Source: Virgibacillus subterraneus (lineage in GTDB: Bacteria; Bacillota; Bacilli; Bacillales; Amphibacillaceae). Taken from it: DNA of 32,162 nt. Of the stretch, positions 1 through 8,091 are shown in pieces. Position 1 is the stretch's first letter. Each line of letters opens with the position of its first letter. The stretch covers positions 1-32,162 of the forward strand of contig NZ_FOEH01000012.1 of assembly GCF_900110695.1 (NCBI RefSeq). The letters are read 5' to 3'. A program made the translations under genes and the position numbers. A model generated the notes under the pieces. It saw only the letters and a list, made by a program, of their open reading frames with translations. It was not told the DNA's origin and did no database searches.

Positions 1-56
1 GGTCGGAGTGTTAATCTTTTACCTTTCAGCATAAAACCACCCTAACTTTTTCTTCT

Positions 57-150
57 TAAACTATCCTGCTAGTTAGTGCAATAAGTCATCTCTTATTAAA
101 CAATCGCACCCGTTCGTATAAGTGCATTTTTTCACAATCTTGCTATTGAA
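57..150 (-). repeat. Dispersed hairpin repeat, copy A (long form)
   Basis: Read on the minus strand this copy has the gene-proximal GGGTGC end, a central inverted repeat (AATAAG...CTTATT closed by GTGC...GCAC) and the distal GCACTAAC...CAGGATAG end. It also carries the extra 'taagtgc...ttcacaat' tail seen at 4741-4770 and 23256-23280, so it appears to be the most complete copy. It lies about 110 bp past the stop of the nucleosidase-like gene. The rest of 1-225 holds nothing I recognise. Confidence 0.75.
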
Positions 151-225
151 AGTAGAACAAAGGAGACTCCATTAGAGGAAAAGTTTCATCACCAATCACA
201 ATCTTTCTATTAACTTCAAATTTAT

Positions 226-897
226 TTAAATAAATCTCTTTAAATATTCGTCAAATATTTTGTTCATAACTTTGGGGGTGTTTTCTAAATAAATATTAAT
301 TTGTTCAATGTTCGATTCGAATTTATCAGAGTTACTTTCTTCTATTGGAAAATCAGATATTCCTTTTATAATAATGCACTCAACATCATTCTTCTTACAT
401 ATATAAGCAATTGCACTCGCTTCTGTATCGGCTATTATTATTTTGTTTTCTTTAAGTTCTAAATAGTCCTTCCGCATAACTACTGCTTTATCAGCGGTGC
501 CAATTGTTCCGGTATAAAAATCATTTCCATATTTTGATAAATCAATATCGACTATGAAGGATTGTTTAATAAAAGGCTCAATTTCTTTTACTGTGCAATC
601 ATATTGAACGGCTTTATCGGGTACAAAAATATCCAAATTACTGAACTTATCATCTATTCCTGCACATGTTCCAGCAACGATTACTTTAGTTAAATCTAAA
701 TTAGAAATCATATACTGATTACCACCAACACCATTTACTTTTCTTACACCGGTACTATAAAAAACAAGCTCAGTATCATTAATTGTTCTCATGAAATACT
801 CGCCATAAGGATAACCGAAACGTTCGTTATCTTTTATGCTAAAGTATTCCAATGTCGCTTCATATTCCCACTTCGTCGCTATACTTATTCCTATCAT
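226..897 (-). CDS. Phosphorylase-superfamily nucleosidase-like protein (MTA/SAH nucleosidase fold)
   Basis: The 223-residue protein looks like a divergent member of the PNP/UDP phosphorylase superfamily, which includes 5'-methylthioadenosine/S-adenosylhomocysteine nucleosidase. The best signature is near the C-terminus: IADTEASAIAYIC followed by IIIKGISDF, matching the family pattern of an acidic Met/Thr-Glu substrate site, a hydrophobic helix with Cys, then a strand ending in Ser-Asp. The GTCAGI strand near residue 77 also fits. The ATG at 897 has only a weak AGGG Shine-Dalgarno. There is no signal peptide, so it should be cytosolic. It stands alone with a repeat copy downstream. The substrate is unknown; the fold assignment is fairly secure. 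Confidence 0.7.
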   Translation of the reverse strand: MIGISIATKWEYEATLEYFSIKDNERFGYPYGEYFMRTINDTELVFYSTGVRKVNGVGGNQYMISNLDLTKVIVAGTCAGIDDKFSNLDIFVPDKAVQYDCTVKEIEPFIKQSFIVDIDLSKYGNDFYTGTIGTADKAVVMRKDYLELKENKIIIADTEASAIAYICKKNDVECIIIKGISDFPIEESNSDKFESNIEQINIYLENTPKVMNKIFDEYLKRFI

Positions 898-1223
898 TGA
901 CTTATCACCCTACTTTTTGTAATTAAAGAAATATAATCCACTAATACCGACTTCTTGCAAATCCATAATTATATATGTTTTTTAAGCTAACCTGCTTCTA
1001 TAATTGAACAAGGAGTGCATTTCCTTATTCAAGGAAAGCACCCTTTACTTTAATTACAATAGTTCACATATTATTTAATCTTTACTTTTCACTACACTTA
1101 AAATTTCAGAAACCCCCATTGCACTACTGGCATTGAGCATTCCAAGCTATTGTTTTCGTGATATGGCTCATTAGAAGCCCTTTTAAGAAGAAAAGTAACT
1201 AATACACAAGCATAGAAAATATT
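898..1223. other. Intergenic stretch with one repeat copy
   Basis: Apart from repeat copy B, I see no gene with a start signal. On the minus strand at 1076-1147 a short open stretch ends in VVKSKD-stop and reads like a C-terminal tail, but it has an upstream stop and no ribosome binding site. It may be a gene remnant. Confidence 0.4.
979..1050 (-). repeat. Dispersed hairpin repeat, copy B
   Basis: On the minus strand: GGGTGC, then TTTCCTT-GAAT-AAGGAAA, then TGCAC, then ...GCAGG. The stem differs in sequence from copy A but is again palindromic. It is nearly identical to copy D at 3717-3789, so B and D form a subfamily. It lies about 175 bp past the stop of the gene ending at 1224. Confidence 0.75.
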
Positions 1224-1967
1224 TTATTTTTCCAATTCTGCCTCCTCTATAATCCGCACGAAATCCGTGTTGATATCCCCGTTAATATATCCATGTCCAT
1301 TTACAGAGTTATCAGGATACGTTATTTCATTGTCTTCATTAAATGGGGTCCATCCTATATATGCGTGTACATCCGGCAGAAGACTTGTAAAATTAACATG
1401 AGGATTTTGGGCTAATGCTAGTTTATTTGTTTGAGTCATAAATGAACGCCAATCCTCAGGGAGCTGCAGCACACCATATGATTCCTCCTCTAAAGCAACA
1501 CTATCTTCCAATTGAATCCGCGGAACATAAGTATGTTCTCCATTTGAAATATGATAGCCCCGGTCCCGGATTAAATAAAAATCCGCGTAGCTGATCTGGT
1601 CATCTGGATGAAGGTTCCATACAAGGTGAAAAGAAGATGGGTCCTCTTTATCGATCTTCCAAACAGTTGGTTCTCCAGTTGTATCTATATAAGACGGTTT
1701 CCATTTGTTTCTTTCCCATACCCAATAGCTTGCACCGTAATTGTTTTCACTTGATAGAAAAGGAACAAATACATGTTCTTGATCAAGTTGGATGTTTTCC
1801 TGTATGGTTTCTGCATCTGCTTTAGGAAAAATTTCATTTATTTGATCTACTAATTGCTCATCTGCTGGAAAAGCTTGTGGCTCCTGAAAATAAAACCAAT
1901 AGAGTAAAAATAGAGACAATAAAATAATTACACATATCGCTATGAGTGACACTCTCTTTTTAGTCAT
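1224..1967 (-). CDS. Membrane-anchored hypothetical protein, coupled to upstream gene
   Basis: This 247-residue protein has a basic N-terminus (MTKKR) followed by one hydrophobic helix at about residues 6-27, then a soluble, acidic, Trp-rich domain that should lie outside the membrane. I see no cleavage site or lipobox, so it is probably an N-terminal signal anchor. I do not recognise the extracellular domain. Its ATG at 1967 lies inside the last codons of the upstream gene (stop at 1960), so the two are translationally coupled and probably act together. The Shine-Dalgarno GAGGGGGG lies within the upstream gene. Function unknown. Confidence 0.75.
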   Translation of the reverse strand: MTKKRVSLIAICVIILLSLFLLYWFYFQEPQAFPADEQLVDQINEIFPKADAETIQENIQLDQEHVFVPFLSSENNYGASYWVWERNKWKPSYIDTTGEPTVWKIDKEDPSSFHLVWNLHPDDQISYADFYLIRDRGYHISNGEHTYVPRIQLEDSVALEEESYGVLQLPEDWRSFMTQTNKLALAQNPHVNFTSLLPDVHAYIGWTPFNEDNEITYPDNSVNGHGYINGDINTDFVRIIEEAELEK

Positions 1968-2670
1968 TGCCCCCCTCCTCTAGCAGTGAGTCGTCAGAAC
2001 GGAAATAGTATTGACCCTTTGCTGCAGTAATGAGCAAACCCTTACCATCTTTCTCAACATAAATGATAGCATCAACTCCACTCCCCCGCTTTGGCAATGA
2101 ACCAGTTAACTGATAGGGGAACCGCTCTTCTATATTTTCAGTTTCGACGTTGCTAGTCACTTTTTGATACCACTGTTCACTATGTATTGTTTCATGTCTC
2201 ATCCTAGCTATCTCGTCTGCTAAATGATCTTTATTCAGTGAACGTTCCTCTACTGATGGATGTGTTTGAATGAGAGATGCGTTATCTAAGTTTGCAATAT
2301 ACGTTGAAAGTTCTTCTTTAGGATAGATTGCCTGATTAACAGGGATTATTATTAACTTACTCAAGATAAAAATAAAAAGGAAAAAAAAACCTAACCATGC
2401 AAACGTACGATAGACTTCCCATTTCTCTTTCTTATCTCGAAAAGCAAAAATTAATATCCAAACACCCAACGGCAAAATAGGTATTCGTACAACTGTGTCC
2501 AGGAAATTCGTATTAATAGAGAAAGAAAACATTCCAATTAGTACAATAAGAATTATCTTCCATAGTTTTGGCTTCTCCTGCAGCTTTTTATATTTCGTAT
2601 AGATTATTATAATTATTACGAGCCACACCAAGATAGTGGCTGTTACTGTAATGGCATTGTTATATTCCAT
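1960..2670 (-). CDS. Multi-pass membrane protein with C-terminal soluble domain
   Basis: I place the start at the ATG at 2670, because AAAAAGGAGG sits 8 bp upstream; a longer version from a GTG at 2691 would contain this ribosome binding site. The 236-residue protein has about four hydrophobic helices in the first 120 residues, then a polar domain of about 115 residues. It overlaps the start of the following membrane-anchored gene by 8 bp, giving a two-gene operon. I do not recognise a family. The pairing of a multi-pass protein with a single-pass one carrying a large external domain suggests an envelope complex, but that is inference. Confidence 0.7.
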   Translation of the reverse strand: MEYNNAITVTATILVWLVIIIIIYTKYKKLQEKPKLWKIILIVLIGMFSFSINTNFLDTVVRIPILPLGVWILIFAFRDKKEKWEVYRTFAWLGFFFLFIFILSKLIIIPVNQAIYPKEELSTYIANLDNASLIQTHPSVEERSLNKDHLADEIARMRHETIHSEQWYQKVTSNVETENIEERFPYQLTGSLPKRGSGVDAIIYVEKDGKGLLITAAKGQYYFRSDDSLLEEGGND

Positions 2671-2973
2671 AAAATCAACCTCCTTTTTCACATATTATAA
2701 AGCTGAATGACGTGGACTTACCTGGATGCAATTGTACCCGTTGAGGTAGATTTCCAGATTTAAAAAGATCATTTTAACCATTAGTCCTCGTTTATGTAAT
2801 AAGAGCAAGTCGTAATTTTCAAGGACACCAGGTTATTTTTTCGCCACTATCACAGTTTATTTTAACATAAAATTCCAATAATTCTTCAAATAAAAACAGG
2901 ATCGCCGTAATCGACAATCCCTTATTAAACTCTTGCACCCAGTTTGTTGAATAGTATTTTGTTTATTTGGCTA
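2671..2973. other. Intergenic stretch with repeat pieces
   Basis: This holds repeat copy C at its left end, a degraded core at 2724-2746 (GCAATTGTACCCGTTGAG on the plus strand), and the 'tttattttaacataaa' tail motif at 2856-2873 that recurs at 4776, 7913, 23285 and 30581. I see no gene. Confidence 0.5.
2893..2956 (-). repeat. Dispersed hairpin repeat, copy C
   Basis: The plus strand shows the distal CAGG remnant, then 'cttattaaac', then TTGCACCC and a Gly-proximal 'gtttgttgaatag' end. It is oriented like the other copies and starts about 18 bp beyond the stop of the DJ-1/PfpI gene. Confidence 0.65.
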
Positions 2974-3669
2974 TTAAATCATTTTGAGGATGTTTCTAGA
3001 GTTCTTGAGCATCCCAAGTAATCCAAGTCCTTTTTTCGCATCTCTAGTTAATTTCTTCTCTGCACATTTTAAGACTTTTTCCTCAGCGTTAGAATAATTG
3101 CCAGAATCAAAAATAGGTTGCGGGTCATATTCTATTGTGAGTTGAATAGCTTTAGTTTCATCTTCTCCGACAATTTTATTTGATAGATACAAAGCCATAT
3201 CAATACCAGCAGATACTCCTGCTGCAGTTATATATTTACCTTGTTCTACTATTCTTTCCCTTAAAGGAATAGCACCAAAATTACTTAATAATTTTATTGG
3301 TTTCCAATGTGATGTTGCTTTTAATCCTGACAGCAATCCAGTTGAAGCCAGTAAAATAGACCCTGTGCATACAGATGTAGTCCATTTTGTACCTTTATCT
3401 ACTTCTCTAATCCAGTTTAATATGTTCTCTTTTTTCATTTCTTTCATAAACCCTATGGGAGATCCTGGTATGACTAAAATATCTGCATAATTAATATCAT
3501 CAATACTATTCTTAACATTAATGTCAATGAATCCAGAATCAGCCGTTATTTCACCTGTTTCTTCTGCAACAAATAAAACTTCAGCATCAGTCATATTCCT
3601 TAAAACTTCATATGGACCAATAGCATCAAGCATAGTCATTCCATTATATACATAAATAATTATCTTCAT
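2974..3669 (-). CDS. DJ-1/PfpI family protein (class I glutamine amidotransferase-like)
   Basis: The 231-residue protein belongs to the DJ-1/ThiJ/PfpI superfamily and has no AraC-type DNA-binding tail. Key features are GPYEVL with the conserved acidic residue at Glu21, the VIPGS loop near residue 67, and the nucleophile elbow TSVCTGS with Cys101. Relatives include isonitrile hydratases and glyoxalase/chaperone-like enzymes, so the exact reaction cannot be given. I chose the ATG at 3669, 6 bp after AAGGAGG; a GTG directly before it is less likely. The last 40 residues are Lys-rich and extend past the core fold. Repeat copy C follows the stop. Confidence 0.85.
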   Translation of the reverse strand: MKIIIYVYNGMTMLDAIGPYEVLRNMTDAEVLFVAEETGEITADSGFIDINVKNSIDDINYADILVIPGSPIGFMKEMKKENILNWIREVDKGTKWTTSVCTGSILLASTGLLSGLKATSHWKPIKLLSNFGAIPLRERIVEQGKYITAAGVSAGIDMALYLSNKIVGEDETKAIQLTIEYDPQPIFDSGNYSNAEEKVLKCAEKKLTRDAKKGLGLLGMLKNSRNILKMI

Positions 3670-3716
3670 CACTTGCCTCCTTAAAATATTTGCTTCTAAT
3701 AAATTCTACTCTCTTC

Positions 3717-3789
3717 TTCAACAATCCTGCTTCTATAATTGAACAAGAATGCAATTCCTTATTAAAGGAAAGCACCCAATAGTTGAAAA
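3717..3789 (-). repeat. Dispersed hairpin repeat, copy D
   Basis: It begins only 6 bp past the stop codon of the APH-like gene. Minus-strand order: TTCAACTATTGGGTGC, stem TTCCTT-TAAT-AAGGAA, TTGCATTC, then GAAGCAGGATTGT. Nearly the same as copy B. Confidence 0.8.
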
Positions 3790-3795
3790 GAACGA

Positions 3796-4677
3796 CTAAA
3801 ATAGCTCCTTGTGGTTTAACCATTCTTTTAAATCCTCATCACCCTGAACAGATAATAATCGATACAAGTACCGATAAGGTGTTCTAACCTTTGATAAATC
3901 TGGTAATTCTAATACTTTTTCATAACCAATTTTAAAATTGATAGCTGATTTCTCATCTAAAACATATTCAAGACCAATAAAATCAAATTCTCTAGGAGCG
4001 ATAACATATGCTTCTGTATCGACCAGTCCAGATATTACTTTACCATCAGATAAAAACTGTGTAGGGTCTATATCAACTAGCACAAATGTAGAATATTCAG
4101 GACTTGGAATATCTTCTAATAAGTTCTTAATCTCAATTAGCTTATCCTTAATATCCTTTTCTTCTTTGTAATATCTAGAAACTAATTCAGTCATTGTATC
4201 CTTTAAATGTTGATTGAATTCTTCCAATCCAATTTTAAACATTCCAGATGGGGACCCAACATAATTTTTTCTATACTTATGTATTTTTGCTAATCCCTCT
4301 CCTAAACTTTGCACAACAGAAGATGGTTGCTCAACAAATGATTGGACAACCTCACCTGTTAACTTTTCTACAACCACAAATTCCCTTGAAAAACTTTTCC
4401 CTTTATTTAATACTCTAGGTACTGGCATAGAAGTTATATTATTTAGTGTATTATTTATGTTTTCCAATTCAAAAACTCGTCTTTGGTCAATACCAAATAT
4501 GTTTTTGCATCCCCACCAAAAATCATTATTAGGTTCTTCAGTCATTCGAGAAGTACGTACAACTACCTCTTTTTTTTCTGTTTTAACCAACCATACGTCG
4601 CTAGCGTGGTCTTCATATCCTGGACTTAACTCTTGAACTTCTATAACCTTTTCTTCAAACAAAAAATTCAAATCCAT
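3796..4677 (-). CDS. Aminoglycoside phosphotransferase (APH)-like kinase-fold protein with altered catalytic loop
   Basis: The 293-residue protein has the layout of the APH/choline kinase superfamily: an N-terminal lobe (DVWLVKT, then EVVVRTSR with the ATP-lysine position occupied by Arg), a hinge (FVVVEKLTGE), and a C-terminal catalytic region. The Brenner loop, normally HGDxxxxN, reads LVDIDPTQF here, so the catalytic His is replaced by Asp and the Asn by Gln. The DxD-like metal motif survives as GLVDTEAY, and the later EFDFIGL matches the family. It may be a divergent kinase of another small molecule, or inactive. Start ATG 4677 has GAGGAA upstream. Nothing here proves antibiotic resistance. 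Confidence 0.65.
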   Translation of the reverse strand: MDLNFLFEEKVIEVQELSPGYEDHASDVWLVKTEKKEVVVRTSRMTEEPNNDFWWGCKNIFGIDQRRVFELENINNTLNNITSMPVPRVLNKGKSFSREFVVVEKLTGEVVQSFVEQPSSVVQSLGEGLAKIHKYRKNYVGSPSGMFKIGLEEFNQHLKDTMTELVSRYYKEEKDIKDKLIEIKNLLEDIPSPEYSTFVLVDIDPTQFLSDGKVISGLVDTEAYVIAPREFDFIGLEYVLDEKSAINFKIGYEKVLELPDLSKVRTPYRYLYRLLSVQGDEDLKEWLNHKELF

Positions 4678-4722
4678 AAATTAGTTCCTCTTTTTTGTAA
4701 TAGTCCTATAACATTGCTCGTG

Positions 4723-4797
4723 TTTCTTAAACTATTCTGCTGCGTTAGTTTAAGTGTAATTCTTCACAATTTCTGTATTTATTTTAACATAAATACC
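4723..4797 (-). repeat. Repeat, short derivative (copy E)
   Basis: On the plus strand 'cttaaactattctgctgcgttagt' passes directly into 'ttaagtgtaattcttcacaat...ttttaacataaat'. Compared with copy A, the hairpin and GCACCC segment between two GTTAGT-like words is missing, as if deleted between the short direct repeats. Confidence 0.65.
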
Positions 4798-4922
4798 CAT
4801 ATTCCCTTATATAACTGAAAATTACAATTTACATTTAAATTCACACCATAAATCTCATTTTTCTCTTGTGAACTATTCTGTTAATAGACATTAAAAACTC
4901 TTTCGAATTTTGATATAGCAAT

Positions 4923-4962
4923 AAAAATACACACGAGATTTCGCTTGCGAAATCCCGTGTGT
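4923..4962 (-). terminator. Rho-independent terminator of the methyltransferase gene
   Basis: Very strong stem: ACACACG-a-GATTTCGC (4929-4944) pairs with GCGAAATC-c-CGTGTGT (4947-4962) around a TT loop with one mismatch. On the minus strand it is followed by TATTTTTATT. It lies about 105 bp downstream of the stop at 5069. Confidence 0.8.
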
Positions 4963-4999
4963 TATATTGTGTTTTTAATGTTTGCACCTCTGAAATGAA

Positions 5000-5066
5000 C
5001 GCGTTAGATCTGAACGTTATATGCAAAATTATTTTCCTTATTAAACTGCCATTAGCTAATTCGAAC
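5000..5066 (-). repeat. Dispersed hairpin repeat, degenerate copy F
   Basis: Contains 'gcgttag', 'ccttattaaactgcc' and 'attagctaattcgaac' in the order of the other copies, with the GCACCC core reduced to CTGCC. It abuts the stop codon of the methyltransferase gene (2 bp away). Confidence 0.5.
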
Positions 5067-5068
5067 TG

Positions 5069-5677
5069 TTACTTTGTAGGTTTTGCCCGAATTAAATAAA
5101 TGATATCTGACCAATAACGTTCGATTTGATCAACCTGAAGACTAGATTTTCCAATTATTTTATCGATATTTCTGTTACAATGACATCCAGATATTTTAGT
5201 ATGTAGTGGGTCGATCATTTTTTGGGTGAAGGAAAGTAATGGATTAGAGCTCAGACCATGTTCCATTAACAATATAATCCCACCCTTACGGCACCAACTG
5301 TTGAATTTACTTAATGTTGCAATTGGGTCAGGATAACTGCAAAGTGAAAGCGTTGATACGATGCTATCAAAAGAGTTGGGTTCTAAAATTAACTCATCAA
5401 TATCTTCTTGTATAAATTTTGCTTTCACCTGAGAAATTGATGCTGCTCTTTTGGCACTCATAATCATCTCTGAACTAAAATCAATTCCTGTTATCTCAAC
5501 GTTATTCCGATCATAATAAGAAAAGTTCGCTCCAGCTCCAATTCCAACTTCTAAGACCTTTCCGTATGCGTTTTTTATTATTTTATTTCTCAATCCGGCA
5601 AACTTTGGATTAGCGCGTTTATTTTCATACATTTTTACCTGTTTATCGTATTTTTTAATTTGCTTTTCTTTTTTCAT
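5069..5677 (-). CDS. Class I SAM-dependent methyltransferase (METTL7/UbiE-like)
   Basis: The 202-residue protein has a full Rossmann methyltransferase core. Motif I is VLEVGIGAGANFSYY (residues about 41-55), the acidic SAM-ribose residue follows in ITGIDFSSEM, then a QEDIDEL adenine-site strand and FDSIVSTLSLCSYPDP as motif IV. The C-terminal ISGCHCNRNID resembles the GCHWxR signature of the METTL7-like bacterial methyltransferases often annotated as phospholipid methyltransferases. Start ATG 5677 has AGGAAGTGA upstream. It appears monocistronic with its own terminator at 4923-4962. The substrate is not known. Confidence 0.8.
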   Translation of the reverse strand: MKKEKQIKKYDKQVKMYENKRANPKFAGLRNKIIKNAYGKVLEVGIGAGANFSYYDRNNVEITGIDFSSEMIMSAKRAASISQVKAKFIQEDIDELILEPNSFDSIVSTLSLCSYPDPIATLSKFNSWCRKGGIILLMEHGLSSNPLLSFTQKMIDPLHTKISGCHCNRNIDKIIGKSSLQVDQIERYWSDIIYLIRAKPTK

Positions 5678-5778
5678 TTGCTCACTTCCTGAAGGGTTGA
5701 CTTAGATTTTTCATCTGGGCTTTACCATATATATAAGATAATTTCAATATTATTCATAACTCCTAGAGTAATAATAAA

Positions 5779-5800
5779 CCGCGTACTTAGGGGTACACGG
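5779..5800 (-). terminator. Terminator downstream of the ynfA pseudogene
   Basis: CCGCGTAC (5779-5786) pairs with GTACACGG (5793-5800) with one G-U pair around a 6-nt loop. On the minus strand it is followed by TTTATTATT. It sits about 30 bp past the end of the decayed ynfA frame. Confidence 0.55.
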
Positions 5801-5829
5801 TCAAGTAAATTGTCTTGAAGTATTTTCCT

Positions 5830-6118
5830 TTACTGGCGAGGTCCAAATAACATCACTGCAACACCAACTAAATCATATAAATAAGGCGTTTTCTTATCAA
5901 TGCCTCATCCCCATAAAACGGATAGGACAATAAAAACGCCACCGTACGCTGCATAAACTCTACCGAACGATGTGAAGGTTTGAAATGTAGCTATTACGCC
6001 ATATTAAGCTAGTGCAATCCCACCACCAACACATTGCATAATCACATCCTAAAGCCAAAGGTATATGCCATTGATACCTAAAGATAACCGCTTAATCCTC
6101 CAGTGTACTTCATTATCC
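5830..6118 (-). pseudogene. ynfA: Decayed YnfA/UPF0060 small membrane protein
   Basis: The minus strand spells a clear UPF0060 sequence broken by stops: GGGIALA[14 protein letters not shown], then [21 protein letters not shown]-stop-GIDKKTPYLYDLVGVAVML. UPF0060 proteins are four-helix, roughly 108-residue inner-membrane proteins. At least three stops fall in the main frame (TAG, TAA, and a TGA at a usually Trp position), and the first 30 or so codons are hard to follow. The frame is otherwise intact, so decay seems recent and driven by point mutations. It lies directly after the HAD hydrolase, whose stop is at 6124. Confidence 0.85.
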
Positions 6119-6123
6119 ATGAT

Positions 6124-6903
6124 TTACCGTTCCAGCAACGGCAATAGCTCTTTCAATGCTCCAATCTCATATGTTGGCTTCACTTCAATACATTCTTTGT
6201 CATGACGGTTAATCCAGACGGAATCTATTCCAGCACGCTTAGCTCCAAGTATATCTGTACTTAAATTATCCCCAACCATTAATACCTCATCCTTCTGCAC
6301 AGCAAGAAGCTCAAGTGCATGTTCAAAAATTGCTGGGTCTGGTTTTCCTTTTCCAAAAGCCCCAGAAACAACAATGTGCTCAAAATAGGTCATGAGTTTT
6401 GGTGTGATATCAAGCTTAGTCTGTTGTAATTCGGGGGATCCGTTCGTTAGCATCAGCAGTTGGTACTCCCCTTTTAACTGATCAAGCACCTCAAAACTAT
6501 CCTCATATACAAATGCATTTTTCTTTCGCATCGCAGGAAAAGTTTCTGCCAGCTGATAACCGAAATCCGGATCATCAACTCCTAAATCATGCAGTCCTCT
6601 CGTCCAGGCTTCTTTACGATATTCTGGAACAATTTCTTTCAATTTGTGAAAAGACTCCCCCTCATCCCGAAAATCACCCCATAGTCCTTCAAACGGATTT
6701 ATTCCAATCATCTTTGTAAAATCATATGTATCATAGGATGCATACAACTCCCGTGCATTTTCACGAACTTTCTCTTCTAGCTTAACAGGATCAATATCAT
6801 ATTTTTGCTTTGCGAGTTCACAAGTGGCTTTAAAAGCCTCTTTTACACTTTTTTTGTCCCAAAGCAAGGTATCGTCAAGATCAAATAAGAGTGCTTTGAT
6901 CAT
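6124..6903 (-). CDS. ysaA: HAD-superfamily hydrolase, YsaA-like
   Basis: The 259-residue protein is a subfamily IA HAD phosphatase. Motif I is FDLDDTLLW (nucleophile Asp8, acid/base Asp10), motif II LTNGS (about residue 154), motif III the Lys in GKGKPDP, and motif [10 protein letters not shown]. The length and the GINPFEGLW cap sequence match B. subtilis YsaA as I recall it. It probably dephosphorylates a small phosphorylated metabolite; the physiological substrate is not known. A ribosome binding site (AAAGGATG) lies upstream of ATG 6903. The ynfA remnant follows at once, so the two may once have been co-transcribed. No sign of damage. Confidence 0.85.
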   Translation of the reverse strand: MIKALLFDLDDTLLWDKKSVKEAFKATCELAKQKYDIDPVKLEEKVRENARELYASYDTYDFTKMIGINPFEGLWGDFRDEGESFHKLKEIVPEYRKEAWTRGLHDLGVDDPDFGYQLAETFPAMRKKNAFVYEDSFEVLDQLKGEYQLLMLTNGSPELQQTKLDITPKLMTYFEHIVVSGAFGKGKPDPAIFEHALELLAVQKDEVLMVGDNLSTDILGAKRAGIDSVWINRHDKECIEVKPTYEIGALKELLPLLER

Positions 6904-6999
6904 TTAATCAGCATCCTTTCCATAAATCACCGCTCATTCCCGCAAACAAGTTCTTCTGCATATAATTAAATGGATGTATTTTACAAGGAGGGTTTTTTT

Positions 7000-7371
7000 A
7001 TGTATTACGTCAATTATCCAGGTTATTATTATGTACCATATTATCCCAATGCCACATATTGGCCAGGTCGCCAGCAATATCCGCCTGTTGACGCCAACCT
7101 GTTAAATCAATCAGCAAATGAAACGAAAAAACTAATGGATGACGCGAGCATTGTTCTTAATAAACTTGCAGAATCACAAGAATATGATGCAGAACTAATG
7201 AAAGCTGCTCAAGTTTCAGATACCGCAAAGGTTGAGCAATTAATTCTCTCTACAGGCATTACATCAGACGTTGATATTAATTATAATCCTGATGGCTTAC
7301 GACTGGAATTCAAATCACAAGTTGCTGACATGGATTGCTGTAAGCTGCGAATTGCATTACGCTGGCGTTAA
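7000..7371 (+). CDS. Conserved Tyr/Pro-rich small protein
   Basis: I set the start at ATG 7000 because AAGGAGGG (6985-6992) lies 7 bp upstream; an in-frame ATG at 6970 has no such site. The 123-residue protein opens with a Tyr/Pro-rich segment (MYYVNYPGYYYVPYYP), then a helical stretch with NQSANETKKLMDDASIVLNKLAES, then a compact C-terminal part ending CCKLRIALRWR. The Tyr-rich start resembles Bacillus spore-coat-associated proteins. I think relatives are widespread in Bacillus as hypotheticals but cannot name the family. It overlaps the convergent RDD gene by 4 bp. Confidence 0.75.
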   Translation: MYYVNYPGYYYVPYYPNATYWPGRQQYPPVDANLLNQSANETKKLMDDASIVLNKLAESQEYDAELMKAAQVSDTAKVEQLILSTGITSDVDINYNPDGLRLEFKSQVADMDCCKLRIALRWR

Positions 7372-7805
7372 ATTCGATAAACAACTCTCGTACTGCAAAT
7401 GATATCATGCAATCCTTTCTTTTCTTCATTCCATCCTGCCATCAGAAAGCCAATACCAAGTGGAAGTGCTGAGAGAAAATACGCAAAAAATCTTCCAATT
7501 GATTTCAGCATGCTAATTTGGGTCATCTCTACATTAAGCACTTGGATCCTGCATGCTAATTTCCCTGGTGATCCTTTATACTTGCTTGCAGTGAAAACAA
7601 TTATAAAAACAACGACATAAATTAGATTTGATATGTCTTCGGATGGCGATGAATACCAAGTATTTGCTTCGTTACCTGGTGAACTGAAAAAACGTTCTTC
7701 ATTAATTAAAATAGCTATAATTGCTCCTATTATATATATCAAAATTCCATCAATTATGTTTGCCAGGAATCTGATCCAGAACCCAGCTGGTTTATATTTT
7801 TCCAT
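7368..7805 (-). CDS. RDD family membrane protein
   Basis: The 145-residue protein carries the RDD signature: AGFWIRFLANIIDG supplies the Arg and first Asp on helix 1, and KKGLHDIICSTRVV the second Asp near the C-terminus. Three hydrophobic segments (about residues 11-34, 60-76 and 104-124) fit the usual three-helix RDD topology. The SKYKGSPGKL loop after helix 2 is also typical. Some RDD proteins affect Na+/H+ exchange in halophiles, but most have no known role. The ATG at 7805 lies at the start of the AGF motif region. Its 3' end overlaps the convergent gene. Confidence 0.85.
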   Translation of the reverse strand: MEKYKPAGFWIRFLANIIDGILIYIIGAIIAILINEERFFSSPGNEANTWYSSPSEDISNLIYVVVFIIVFTASKYKGSPGKLACRIQVLNVEMTQISMLKSIGRFFAYFLSALPLGIGFLMAGWNEEKKGLHDIICSTRVVYRI

Positions 7806-7870
7806 AAAAATCTACTCCTTTTATCCATAAATAGTCATCACCTAGTACATACCCACTGTTCAGATAAAGT

Positions 7871-7928
7871 GTATGTAAACTACGCTGCTAAAGTATATTA
7901 GTCACTATTGATTACTTTAACATAAAAA
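7871..7928 (-). repeat. Repeat, short derivative (copy G)
   Basis: On the plus strand 'gtaaactacgctgct...ttag...ttactttaacataaaaa' resembles the outer ends of copy E, without the GCACCC hairpin. Degenerate. Confidence 0.4.
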
Positions 7929-8032
7929 ACCCTTTAATTATTACATCTAAATAGAATTTGCCCCAACGTTTAAATAGTAACCAAGCCTAAATTCCTGCCC
8001 TAAAAATTAAAGAAAAGAAATGAAATATAAGA

Positions 8033-8057
8033 GGGAGAACCCCTCAGAGTTTCTCCC
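8033..8057 (-). terminator. Probable terminator of the alpha/beta hydrolase gene
   Basis: GGGAGAA (8033-8039) pairs with TTCTCCC (8051-8057), 35 bp past the stop at 8092. The following minus-strand bases are moderately T-rich (CTCTTATATTTC), so termination may be weak. Confidence 0.5.
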
Positions 8058-8091
8058 ATCTCCCATCCATATTTATCATTAACTTATCAAT

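Noticed and set aside
4841-5026. A 61-codon minus-strand frame
   Set aside because: It runs through the strong terminator hairpin and a repeat copy and has no ribosome binding site or protein-like composition.
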